From: JAKSSE01 sp045597645
GTDB lineage: Bacteria; Bacillota; Clostridia; Lachnospirales; Lachnospiraceae
Reading direction: 5' to 3'
Assembly (NCBI GenBank): GCA_045597645.1
Contig: JAZLKM010000010.1
Span: 1-38,241, forward strand
DNA: 38,241 nt
The notes under the pieces are model-generated. The model had not been told where the DNA came from. It did not search any database and worked only from the letters and a program-made list of their open reading frames with translations. Shown piece after piece: positions 23,564 through 31,112 of the stretch. The number at the start of each line of letters is the position of its first letter. Positions within the stretch are counted from its first letter, which is position 1. Both the position numbers and the translations under genes were made by a program.

Positions 23564-23637
23564 GTTCCTTGATATACAAGTCGACGCCTATACAGAGGTT
23601 GAGGCTTCTTAAAAAAGAGTATGAAAATGTAAAATTG

Positions 23638-23667
23638 GCGCGTCGCAGGAGTGCGGCGCGCTTTTTT
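23638..23667 (+). terminator. Intrinsic terminator of the kdg/kdu operon
   Basis: GCGCGTCGC (23638-23646) pairs with GCGGCGCGC (23653-23661), one G-U pair, loop AGGAGT, followed by six T. Confidence 0.9.
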
Positions 23668-23728
23668 ATTGCTTTTGCACGAAATTACCACCCACATCCA
23701 CAAATCAGAATATCAAGAGGTAAAAATA

Positions 23729-23757
23729 TTGCTAGCAAATGGGTATATCCCTATAAT
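23729..23757 (+). promoter_or_regulatory. Sigma-A promoter
   Basis: TTGCTA (23729-23734), a 17-base spacer and a consensus TATAAT (23752-23757). It would drive the small gene at 23790 and perhaps those after it. Confidence 0.75.
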
Positions 23758-23789
23758 AAAAAACAGGCGTAGTAATATAAGGAGATATA

Positions 23790-24041
23790 ATGGATTGGTT
23801 TAAATCAAGATATGAAAAAGAATTAGATGGCATTATTCAACGAATAGAGATGAATATGTCAAATAACTATAAAGACAATGCAAAAGAGGGACTTAGAGAA
23901 TTAGAGCAAAGTCTGAACCAGTTTAAAGAAGATGGCTCTTTGAAGAGAAAGTCAGTAAAGCGATATGAAGACATTTTGGCTACATTCCAGCAGCGAATGC
24001 AGAAGGGCTATGGGCACACGGAGCAAAAACCGGGCAGATAA
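23790..24041 (+). CDS. Small helical protein of unknown function
   Basis: An 83-residue hydrophilic, probably all-helical protein (MDWFKSRYEKELDGI..., then LRELEQSLNQFKEDG and VKRYEDILATFQQRMQKG). No motif, signal peptide or membrane segment is recognised. The start is well supported by AAGGAGATATA before the ATG and a consensus promoter 33 bases further up. It may be the first of a loose group with the DUF1294 gene. Confidence 0.65.
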   Translation: MDWFKSRYEKELDGIIQRIEMNMSNNYKDNAKEGLRELEQSLNQFKEDGSLKRKSVKRYEDILATFQQRMQKGYGHTEQKPGR

Positions 24042-24100
24042 CAAGTAATTTAAGATTTAGTAAGTGGTCTGGTGAAAAACTTCTTGGGGACAGTAATGCA

Positions 24101-24367
24101 GTGAAGATACTAATAATATATTTGATTATAATAAACATCATTACTTTTGCGGTGTTTGCTTGGGATAAGCTCGCTGCAATAAAAGGCCAGTGGAGAGTGC
24201 GAGAATCAACTCTTTTAGGCCTTACATTCACAGGTGGCTCTTTAGGGGCGCTTGCCGCTATGCTGCTTGCGCGTCATAAGATAAGAAAACCAACGTTTGC
24301 AGTGGGGGTACCCTTCGCACTTGTTATTCATATGGCATTTGTTATTTGGATGATAAGAATAAAATGA
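24101..24367 (+). CDS. DUF1294 small membrane protein
   Basis: An 88-residue protein with three hydrophobic segments (about 3-20, 36-56 and 66-85). Between them are WDKLAAIKGQWRVRESTLLGLTFTGGSLGA and HKIRKPTF, a conserved pattern of DUF1294 proteins (the aromatic/Trp-Asp-Lys and K-x-x-F residues). Function is unknown. The start is GTG, with GGGGAC about nine bases upstream; no upstream ATG in frame offers a better site. Confidence 0.8.
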   Translation: MKILIIYLIIINIITFAVFAWDKLAAIKGQWRVRESTLLGLTFTGGSLGALAAMLLARHKIRKPTFAVGVPFALVIHMAFVIWMIRIK

Positions 24368-24467
24368 TTGTAACGTGGCAATATGATGTAAGCATGTGCT
24401 GATAATAAAAAATGAAAAGAAAAAATCTACTTTAGGGAACAGAAAAGATATATAGGAAGAGGTAAAA

Positions 24468-24890
24468 ATGTTAAGGGATAATTTTGAAAAGTTATATTTT
24501 GAAGGGAATTATAACTGCGCAGAGACAATTCTTCGCGCGGCAAATGAATACTATAACCTGCAGCTACATGATAGAGACATGATCATGGTTGGAGCTTACG
24601 GTGCCGGTATACAAAGTGGAAATACTTGTGGTGCCATTCTTTCGGCTGCAGCAGTCCTCTCGATGAAATATGTAGAGGCAAAAGCCCATGAGAGCCAGGA
24701 TATAAAGCCGGTGGTAGGTAAGCTGCTGCGCAAGTTTAAAGAAAAGTATGGTTCGACTTTGTGCAAGGATATAAAACCACTGTCTTTTAAGCCAGAGTAT
24801 AGATGCCGTGAGACTATAATTGCAGCATGCGATATTCTCGAAGAAACTATTAAAGAATACGAGGAAGAAAAGTCAAAAAATGAAGTATGA
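24468..24890 (+). CDS. C_GCAxxG_C_C family redox-type protein
   Basis: A 140-residue member of the C_GCAxxG_C_C family. The pattern is NCAETIL (C17 region), GAGIQSGNTCGAILSAAAVLS, then two distal cysteines (LCKDIKP and YRCRETI) and a final AACDIL. Conserved cysteines suggest metal binding or redox chemistry, but no activity is established for the family. AAGAGGTAAAA precedes the ATG. Its last eleven bases overlap the start of the TIR-domain gene, so translation of the two is probably coupled. Confidence 0.82.
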   Translation: MLRDNFEKLYFEGNYNCAETILRAANEYYNLQLHDRDMIMVGAYGAGIQSGNTCGAILSAAAVLSMKYVEAKAHESQDIKPVVGKLLRKFKEKYGSTLCKDIKPLSFKPEYRCRETIIAACDILEETIKEYEEEKSKNEV

Positions 24891-27342
24891 TGCATTCATT
24901 AGCTACAGGCATGTACCGCTGGACATGTACGTGGCAAAAACTCTACACAAAGAGCTTGAAACATATACTCTTCCTAAGCGACTACGAGAATCAGGTAAAA
25001 AATCAAAGGTTGATAGAATTTTTAGGGATAGGGATGAGCTACCTCTTTCCAGTGATTTAACAGCATCTATACAGGAGGCGCTCGAAGGCTCCGAATTTTT
25101 GGTAGTCATATGCAGTCCAAGTCTACTACAGTCGGAGTGGTGCATACGAGAGATAGAGTACTATAAGTCTGTTCATGGACACGACAGAATATTCGCGGTA
25201 CTCGCCGAGGGAGAGCCGGAAGTGTCTTTCCCTAAGGAACTGCTTGAATACGAGAGTGTCATGGTAGCAGAGAATGGCACTGTCTATAGGAAAATAGAGA
25301 AAATAGAGCCACTCGCTGCTGATGTCAGAGGAAATAATAAGAGGGAAATAAAGCGTAAAATCAAGGAGGAGAGTCTACGCATTCTTGCTCCTATTTTTGG
25401 CGTAACATACGATGACCTCAGGCAAAGAAATCGCGAGCGAAAGAAAAAGCGATTAACTACTATTCTCTCGGCAGCTTTTGCTGGAACAATAGCATTAACT
25501 GTAGCATTTACACTGCTGACCACTAAGCTTATTTCTCAAAAGAAGGAAGTGGATGCCGCTAAGGTGACGCAACTCATAAACGAATCAGAGCAAAAGCTGG
25601 CGGAAGGCGATAAAGATGAGGCGGTGCGACTAGCTAAGGAAGCGTTAGCTATTTCGGATGACGATGAAACGCAGTATGCCTTAAATAAGGCCACGGGTGC
25701 CTATAACCAGGAGGGAGTGTTTGAGCCCTACACTCAGATTGATGTGGGGAGCGGTGTGTATAGTATGTTTTTGTCGCCAGACAGAAACAAAGTCGTGGTA
25801 TCGACTTATGACTCGAGCCTGTACTTCATAGATACCCAAACCGATGAGTATGCGCAGAGGCTGGCCTCTGGACAGGTAGTACTTGATCAGGACAATTTTA
25901 TATTTCTGGACAATGACCACATAATCTTTGGATATTGGGGGTCGACATATACGCTTGATTTGCAGAGCGGAGAAGTGGGCGATTTTTGCGACTTTGAAGG
26001 CTCAATATACGCTGATAGCAATCGCGAAAAGTTTTACATAGTTACTGATGGTGGGATAGCCGGATACAATTTTGCAGATCAAAAGAAGGTTTTTGAAATC
26101 CAGGCTCCGGTTACGAGTGATTATAAGCTTGGAATATCACCGGATGGAAAACATCTTGCTGCGGCACCACATTTTTATGAGGACGGGGCCAATGTGGTCG
26201 TAGTAGATACGCAGGCGAGAAAAGTTGATGTATATAAAAACAGGTTAGGTGATTTGGTTGTTGCAATAGCAGCATCAAATGATAGCTTTTATGCATCGGT
26301 AGTGGATAATCTGTACACAGACGGGGATTCACAATCGCATTTTGTGGCACTAAGCTTTGATGACGGAAGCGTTTTGTGGGAGACCGACAGTGAAGCAGGT
26401 GTGTACGGCAGCCCGACTTACTATGAGATAGACGGTGAGGAATACCTTTTTACAAACCGTTCCTCAGGACCTACTACATATGATGCTAAGAATGGAAAAA
26501 TCCTGCACTCAGCGATGATTAATGCGCTGATGCTTCCACCGTGTCATTCAGGAAAAGACGACTTATATTACATTTCCACTATGGATGGATATCTGTATTC
26601 TTATGAAGTGTCTACGGGCAAGTGTGAGATGTTTAATACGATTTCGGAACGCCCCGGAGACTATGTATATGCAGGCGTTGTGACAGAAAATGCAATATGC
26701 TACTTCATAAATGGAACGGATTATGTCGCTGTATATAAGCCGCACCACAGTGGTGACAGAGAGGAATTTGATGAAGGGCAGCTTCAGAAAATTCTGGCAT
26801 CACAAGATTTTGTCTCGTTCGAAGATGACTGCTTTTCGTACTACGCCCCAGGGGAAAATATGACGCCACCAGAGGGTGAGCTAGGCTCATATGTGGTGCG
26901 CTCCCATGATGAAGAGCATTTCATGTGTTATGACCTGGAAAATGAGGGAATACGTCTATACCAAGCTGTGGATAATAAGCTTATTGCAACCATACCGGTA
27001 AAGGGGACTACAGCTTCGACGATTCTATTTTCCACAGATGATAAGCTGGCGTTAGTATCTACTCAAAAAGGTGATCTATTTATCTATGATGCTGACACAG
27101 GTGAGTCGCTGACAATGCAAAAATCGTACTATACCGCCACATTAAATGCGTTTCCAATGGGAGATGGCGGGTATGGGATTAATACCGCCCAGGCTGTATA
27201 TGTGCTGGATGAAAATCTGAATCCAATACTCCAGTTAAGCAGGCAACCTGACAGCGTGATACTTGGGTATGACATGTCTGGAAGAGCATTTATCTTACAA
27301 AGCGACGATGGAGCGTATGCCGTGCCATATGATGGAAAATAG
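24880..27342 (+). CDS. TIR domain - transmembrane - beta-propeller protein
   Basis: An 820-residue protein. Residues 1-170 are a TIR domain: YDAFISYRH (3-11), RIFRDRDELP (46-55), then SEWCIREIEY (85-94), whose E91 occupies the position of the catalytic glutamate of NAD-cleaving TIRs such as SARM1. A basic stretch (185-191) leads into one membrane segment (about 193-216), a short helical TPR-like region (225-275), then about 540 residues of repeated WD40/PQQ-like beta-propeller blades (for example GVYSMFLSPDRNKVVVSTYDS and YKLGISPDGKHLAAAP). The TIR should be cytoplasmic and the propeller outside. Sensor-effector signalling or defence is possible; the role is unknown. The start overlaps the previous gene by 11 bases. 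Confidence 0.85.
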   Translation: MKYDAFISYRHVPLDMYVAKTLHKELETYTLPKRLRESGKKSKVDRIFRDRDELPLSSDLTASIQEALEGSEFLVVICSPSLLQSEWCIREIEYYKSVHGHDRIFAVLAEGEPEVSFPKELLEYESVMVAENGTVYRKIEKIEPLAADVRGNNKREIKRKIKEESLRILAPIFGVTYDDLRQRNRERKKKRLTTILSAAFAGTIALTVAFTLLTTKLISQKKEVDAAKVTQLINESEQKLAEGDKDEAVRLAKEALAISDDDETQYALNKATGAYNQEGVFEPYTQIDVGSGVYSMFLSPDRNKVVVSTYDSSLYFIDTQTDEYAQRLASGQVVLDQDNFIFLDNDHIIFGYWGSTYTLDLQSGEVGDFCDFEGSIYADSNREKFYIVTDGGIAGYNFADQKKVFEIQAPVTSDYKLGISPDGKHLAAAPHFYEDGANVVVVDTQARKVDVYKNRLGDLVVAIAASNDSFYASVVDNLYTDGDSQSHFVALSFDDGSVLWETDSEAGVYGSPTYYEIDGEEYLFTNRSSGPTTYDAKNGKILHSAMINALMLPPCHSGKDDLYYISTMDGYLYSYEVSTGKCEMFNTISERPGDYVYAGVVTENAICYFINGTDYVAVYKPHHSGDREEFDEGQLQKILASQDFVSFEDDCFSYYAPGENMTPPEGELGSYVVRSHDEEHFMCYDLENEGIRLYQAVDNKLIATIPVKGTTASTILFSTDDKLALVSTQKGDLFIYDADTGESLTMQKSYYTATLNAFPMGDGGYGINTAQAVYVLDENLNPILQLSRQPDSVILGYDMSGRAFILQSDDGAYAVPYDGK

Positions 27343-27353
27343 TGGCAGGAAAC

Positions 27354-27382
27354 TTGATTTTGCAGTTGATGGATTGTATTAT
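27354..27382 (+). promoter_or_regulatory. Sigma-A promoter of the phosphoglucomutase gene
   Basis: TTGATT (27354-27359), a 17-base spacer and TATTAT (27377-27382), 38 bases before the ATG at 27421. Confidence 0.7.
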
Positions 27383-27420
27383 ATTTTTGTTGTTTGTATT
27401 TACATGCAAAGGAGAAAATT

Positions 27421-29100
27421 ATGTATAACGAAGAGTACAAGCGTTGGTTAGCAGCAAGTTTTGATGATGCGGATTTGATGCCGGAGCTTCTGAAAGTTCA
27501 GGGCAATGATGATGAAATAAAAGATCGATTTGCTGTAGCACTTAAGTTTGGTACTGCAGGACTTCGCGGTGTACTTGGCGCAGGTACTAATAGAATGAAT
27601 ATCCCGGTAGTACGTCAGGCTACACAGGGACTTGCGAACTGGGTGAAGACTCAGGGCGGTCATCAGACTGTAGCAATCAGCTACGACTCAAGACTTAAGA
27701 GTGATACATTTGCAAAGGCCGCAGCAGGAGTACTCGCTGCAAACGGCATCAATGTACGTATCTACGATGCGCTTATGCCAGTACCAGCACTTTCTTTTGC
27801 TACCAGATATTATAACTGCAACGCAGGTATCATGGTAACCGCATCGCATAACCCTGCAAAATATAACGGTTATAAGGCTTACGGACCAGATGGATGTCAG
27901 ATGACTGACGATGCTGCAGCGGTTGTATATGCAGAGATTCAGAAGACGGATGTGCTTACTGGGGCAAAATATATATCATTTGCCGAGGGGGTAGAGAAGG
28001 GACTTATCAAATTCGTAGGCGATGACTGCAAGGATGCATTCTACGCAGCAATCGAGGATAGACAGGTTAGACCGGGACTTTGCAAGACTGCAGGACTTAA
28101 GCTTGTATACTCACCACTTAACGGTTCAGGTCTCGTACCGGTAACCAGAGTACTTAACGATATTGGTATCACTGATATTACCATCGTGCCGGAGCAGGAG
28201 TATCCAAACGGATATTTCACCACTTGCTCATATCCGAATCCAGAGATATTTGAGGCTCTCAAGCTTGGACTTGAGCTTGCAAAAGAGCAGGGCGCAGACC
28301 TAATGCTCGCTACAGATCCGGATGCAGACCGTGTAGGTATTGCGATGAAGTGTCCGGATGGCTCATACGAGCTTGTGTCAGGAAACGAGATGGGAGTACT
28401 TCTTCTCGACTATATCGCAGCAGGCCGTATCGAAAAGGGAACAATGCCGAAGAATCCAGTAGCAGTAAAATCACTTGTTTCTACTCCACTTGCTGATGCT
28501 GTAGCAGAGCACTACGGTGTAGAGCTACGCAATGTACTTACCGGATTTAAATGGATTGGCGACCAGATTGCAGGCCTTGAGAGTGCAGGTGAGGTAGACA
28601 GATTCATCTTCGGATTTGAGGAGAGCTACGGATATCTTGCAGGACCATATGTACGTGACAAGGATGCTGTAGTAGCATCGATGCTTATCTGCGAGATGGC
28701 AGCATATTATAGAAGTCAGGGCAGCTCAATCAAGCAGCGCCTTGAGGAAATCTACAAGGAATATGGCAGATACCTCAATAAGGTAGACAGTTTCGAGTTC
28801 CCAGGTCTCACCGGTATGGACAAGATGGCAGGTATCATGAATGACCTTCGCACCAACCCACCAGCTCAGTTCGGTGACTACAAGGTAACCAAGGTTATCG
28901 ACTACACCAAGCCGGAGATTACAGGCCTTCCATCAGCTAATATCCTCGTATTCGAGCTTGATGGCGCAACCGTAATCGTACGTCCTTCAGGTACCGAGCC
29001 GAAGATTAAGACCTATTACACTACAAAGGGCAAGGACCTTGCAGAGGCAGAGGCTGAGAAGGAGAAGCTTTCAGCAGTACTTAAGCCGATACTGTCATAA
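27421..29100 (+). CDS. Phosphoglucomutase/phosphomannomutase (alpha-D-phosphohexomutase)
   Basis: A 559-residue cytoplasmic phosphosugar mutase. The phosphoserine loop TASHNPAKYNG holds S142; the metal-binding loop is DPDADRVGI near residue 300; the sugar-binding loop is GFEESYGYL; and the phosphate-binding loop RPSGTEPKIK lies near the C-terminus. It interconverts glucose-1-P and glucose-6-P, and so would channel glucose-1-P made from galactose-1-P of the GH112 reaction into glycolysis. The start at 27421 follows AAAGGAGAAAA; the in-frame extension has no ribosome site. It has its own promoter and a bidirectional terminator. Codon bias indicates high expression. Confidence 0.92.
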   Translation: MYNEEYKRWLAASFDDADLMPELLKVQGNDDEIKDRFAVALKFGTAGLRGVLGAGTNRMNIPVVRQATQGLANWVKTQGGHQTVAISYDSRLKSDTFAKAAAGVLAANGINVRIYDALMPVPALSFATRYYNCNAGIMVTASHNPAKYNGYKAYGPDGCQMTDDAAAVVYAEIQKTDVLTGAKYISFAEGVEKGLIKFVGDDCKDAFYAAIEDRQVRPGLCKTAGLKLVYSPLNGSGLVPVTRVLNDIGITDITIVPEQEYPNGYFTTCSYPNPEIFEALKLGLELAKEQGADLMLATDPDADRVGIAMKCPDGSYELVSGNEMGVLLLDYIAAGRIEKGTMPKNPVAVKSLVSTPLADAVAEHYGVELRNVLTGFKWIGDQIAGLESAGEVDRFIFGFEESYGYLAGPYVRDKDAVVASMLICEMAAYYRSQGSSIKQRLEEIYKEYGRYLNKVDSFEFPGLTGMDKMAGIMNDLRTNPPAQFGDYKVTKVIDYTKPEITGLPSANILVFELDGATVIVRPSGTEPKIKTYYTTKGKDLAEAEAEKEKLSAVLKPILS

Positions 29101-29112
29101 TATTAAATAATG

Positions 29113-29142
29113 AAAAAGGAGACTCGTATGAGTCTCCTTTTT
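29113..29142. terminator. Bidirectional terminator between convergent genes
   Basis: AAAAAGGAGACT (29113-29124) and AGTCTCCTTTTT (29131-29142) are perfectly complementary with loop CGTATG, giving a stem with a T-run on either strand. It serves both the mutase gene and the leftward EF-hand-like gene. Confidence 0.92.
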
Positions 29143-29145
29143 AGT

Positions 29146-30213
29146 TTACGCCAGCTTCGCCATATCCAGCTGCTGCATGGTTCCGGCCATGCCATTTTCA
29201 TATAGGAAAATGCCACTTCGGCGGAGATATGCAGAAGCCTGGGATGCGGTTGTGTCGGTCATATGGTAATTGGTGGCAGCGCTGCCGAGGTACATGGCGC
29301 CAATGCCAAGCTCTTTTAAATTTAGGAGCTTCTCTGTGCCGTCAGCCATGACCTGCCATACTTTGAGGCGGTCGAAAATGCTGTCATTTTCATCTATCCA
29401 GCCGTTGCCATCCTCATCGTATTTGGCAAGGTCCTTAAATCCATTGCCAGATAGGGCACCAAAGAGCTCAGAACCATCATCGATTTTGCCATTGTCATCC
29501 TTATCAAGGGCTAAAAAGCCACTGGATGCAGATAGACCAGAGATTGATTCAACCTTACCGTCGCAGTCCAGGTCGAACTTAAAGTCAAAGCTGCCGAGCT
29601 CAGTAGGGCAGTTGTCCAGGTTGATTACCAACGGATCCAGATATTCATACTGGGAGAATTGCTCCTTATATTCACACTCAAAGCTGCGGCTCAGACTGAA
29701 AGAAGCATCAAAGTCAATTTCGCGGCCATCGGCGGTGCAGACTTTTCCGGTGGTAGTGAAAGTGGTGCACTCCGATTCTGAATAGCTGAATGTATTCTCA
29801 TGATAGACAGACACCATACTACCGGAGCCTATTGTGTCGATATTTCCGCCACCTGAATATGGGGAGGATAGAGTGTTAACATAGTCTTCTCCGAAAAAGT
29901 GGCGCAGGAAATAGTCCAGTAGATTGTGTCTGATGCGAGCCAGAGCAGAGTGGAACTCTGTCCTAATGTCAGGATGGGCGCTTACGCCTTGAGTCTGACT
30001 ATCGTACAGGTCCTTCAAGTTAGCCATTGTGTTGGAGAATTCGTCACCGGTAGAGTTGTCGAATACGTCATCCGAATTGGCTGGGGATTTTGTGGGTGTC
30101 CCAAGGGACGATGTGGTGGTCACGCCACTCAGAGAAGAGAAGCGCGTGATTTTGAGCGATGATGTGGCGCGATTGGATGACGCCATATCCATGCTGTAAT
30201 CAGATATTTTCAT
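29146..30213 (-). CDS. EF-hand-like calcium-binding protein of unknown function
   Basis: A 355-residue protein without signal peptide or membrane segment. The N-terminal 60 residues are Ser/Thr-rich. Residues 195-310 carry calcium-loop-like sequences, DLDCDGKVE (214-222), DKDDNGKIDDGSELFG (237-252) and DEDGNGWIDENDSIFDRLKVW (266-286), a pattern known from C-terminal parts of RTX-like secreted proteins. The start at 30213 is set by CAGGAGGTTTCT; an in-frame upstream extension lacks such a site. A sigma-28-like promoter and an early terminator lie in its long leader. A motility- or surface-related role, perhaps with flagellar export, is inferred only. Confidence 0.72.
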   Translation of the reverse strand: MKISDYSMDMASSNRATSSLKITRFSSLSGVTTTSSLGTPTKSPANSDDVFDNSTGDEFSNTMANLKDLYDSQTQGVSAHPDIRTEFHSALARIRHNLLDYFLRHFFGEDYVNTLSSPYSGGGNIDTIGSGSMVSVYHENTFSYSESECTTFTTTGKVCTADGREIDFDASFSLSRSFECEYKEQFSQYEYLDPLVINLDNCPTELGSFDFKFDLDCDGKVESISGLSASSGFLALDKDDNGKIDDGSELFGALSGNGFKDLAKYDEDGNGWIDENDSIFDRLKVWQVMADGTEKLLNLKELGIGAMYLGSAATNYHMTDTTASQASAYLRRSGIFLYENGMAGTMQQLDMAKLA

Positions 30214-30306
30214 AGAAACCTCCTGAATTCCGTCGCAAAGGCGACAAAAATAAAAGAAAGGCGAGACGAAAACTGTCCATATTTTCGCCGGAGTGATTGC
30301 AGCAAT

Positions 30307-30359
30307 AAAAAAACACGGCAACCAAGTCTATGATTTAGACATGCTCCTGGCCTTCCGTG
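30307..30359 (-). terminator. Terminator in the leader of the EF-hand-like gene
   Basis: On the minus strand CACGG (30359-30355) and CCGTG (30318-30314) pair, enclosing CCA/TGG and a GTCTA/TAGAC hairpin (30340-30326), followed by seven T. It lies about 94 bases before the start codon and about 30 bases after the likely transcription start, so it would end a short RNA or act as an attenuator. Confidence 0.7.
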
Positions 30360-30396
30360 GTGTAAATTCCTTCCGTGAAATTCAGTTGTACAAATA

Positions 30397-30423
30397 ATAT
30401 CGGAAAAAATAAGCAAAACTTTA
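30397..30423 (-). promoter_or_regulatory. Sigma-28-like (flagellar) promoter
   Basis: On the minus strand TAAA (30423-30420), a 15-base spacer and TCCGATAT (30404-30397) match TAAA-N15-GCCGATAA at 10 of 12 positions. Transcription would start near 30390, about 175 bases before the start codon. Confidence 0.6.
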
Positions 30424-30488
30424 TAAACATTTTCCCATCAAGTGTGTTATAGTAATAAGAACTTTTGGTTTGAGCTTTGGAGGCAAAA

Positions 30489-31112
30489 ATGAACCTATCA
30501 ATTACAGGAAGCTTAGGAAGCGGCAAAAGCAGTATATGTAAGGAACTTATTGCGATGGGGTACGAGGTGCGCTCATCTGGAGATATTTTCCGAAGTATAG
30601 CAGCTGAGAAAGGCATTTCAGTAGTAGAACTAAATGAGTTGGCAAAGCAGGATCGCACTATTGACGATTTGATTGATGCGCGCACAAGAGATCTTGGCAA
30701 GAGAAGTCAGGATGTTATTTTTGACTCTAGAATAGGTTGGAACTTTTTGACAGAGAGTTTCAATATTTTTGTATATGTTGATTTGGATGAAGCAGCCAGA
30801 AGAGTATTCAATGATACTAATAGGAAGTCAGAGGCGTACTCTGATGTCGAAGAGTGCAAGAATGCCCTCTTTAAGCGTCAACACCTTGAGAATGACCGCT
30901 ATGCCGAGCTCTATGGCATAGACTATTATGATGTGCACAATTATCATCTCGTGCTTGATAGCACTAACTGTACACCGGGAGAGCTGGCAAAGATGATAGA
31001 TGCAGCATACAAGGAATTTAAGACAGCACCGTTTGAACTTAGATATATGACAGAGGAATTGGAGGCAAAGATTCTGACCCAGTCAGATTCTAATTGCATG
31101 CTCCATGGTTAA
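30489..31112 (+). CDS. Cytidylate kinase-like P-loop protein
   Basis: A 207-residue P-loop kinase of the AAA/cytidylate-kinase-like family (similar to the Cmk2/AAA_33 type). Walker A GSLGSGKSS spans 7-15; RSSGDIFRSIA follows, as in CMP-kinase-like proteins; IFDSRIGWNF and FVYVDLDEAARRVF fit the core strands. It is shorter than bacterial Cmk (about 225), and the true substrate is not certain. GGAGGC lies just before the ATG. It overlaps trpE by eight bases, the same overlap seen at two other joints of the trp operon, so it appears to be the first gene of that operon. Confidence 0.78.
   Translation: MNLSITGSLGSGKSSICKELIAMGYEVRSSGDIFRSIAAEKGISVVELNELAKQDRTIDDLIDARTRDLGKRSQDVIFDSRIGWNFLTESFNIFVYVDLDEAARRVFNDTNRKSEAYSDVEECKNALFKRQHLENDRYAELYGIDYYDVHNYHLVLDSTNCTPGELAKMIDAAYKEFKTAPFELRYMTEELEAKILTQSDSNCMLHG

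Noticed and set aside
23569..23772. Plus-strand ORF of 67 residues in the gap after kduD
   Set aside because: It runs through the operon terminator stem and T-run and through the next promoter, and has no ribosome site.
30300..30400. Cyclic-di-GMP (GEMM) or other riboswitch before the EF-hand-like gene
   Set aside because: The conserved GEMM core is absent, and only about 30 bases lie between the likely start and the terminator.
30363..30488. T-box or TRAP leader at the front of the trp operon
   Set aside because: No T-box core, no series of GAG/UAG triplets and no terminator on the plus strand were seen before the first gene.
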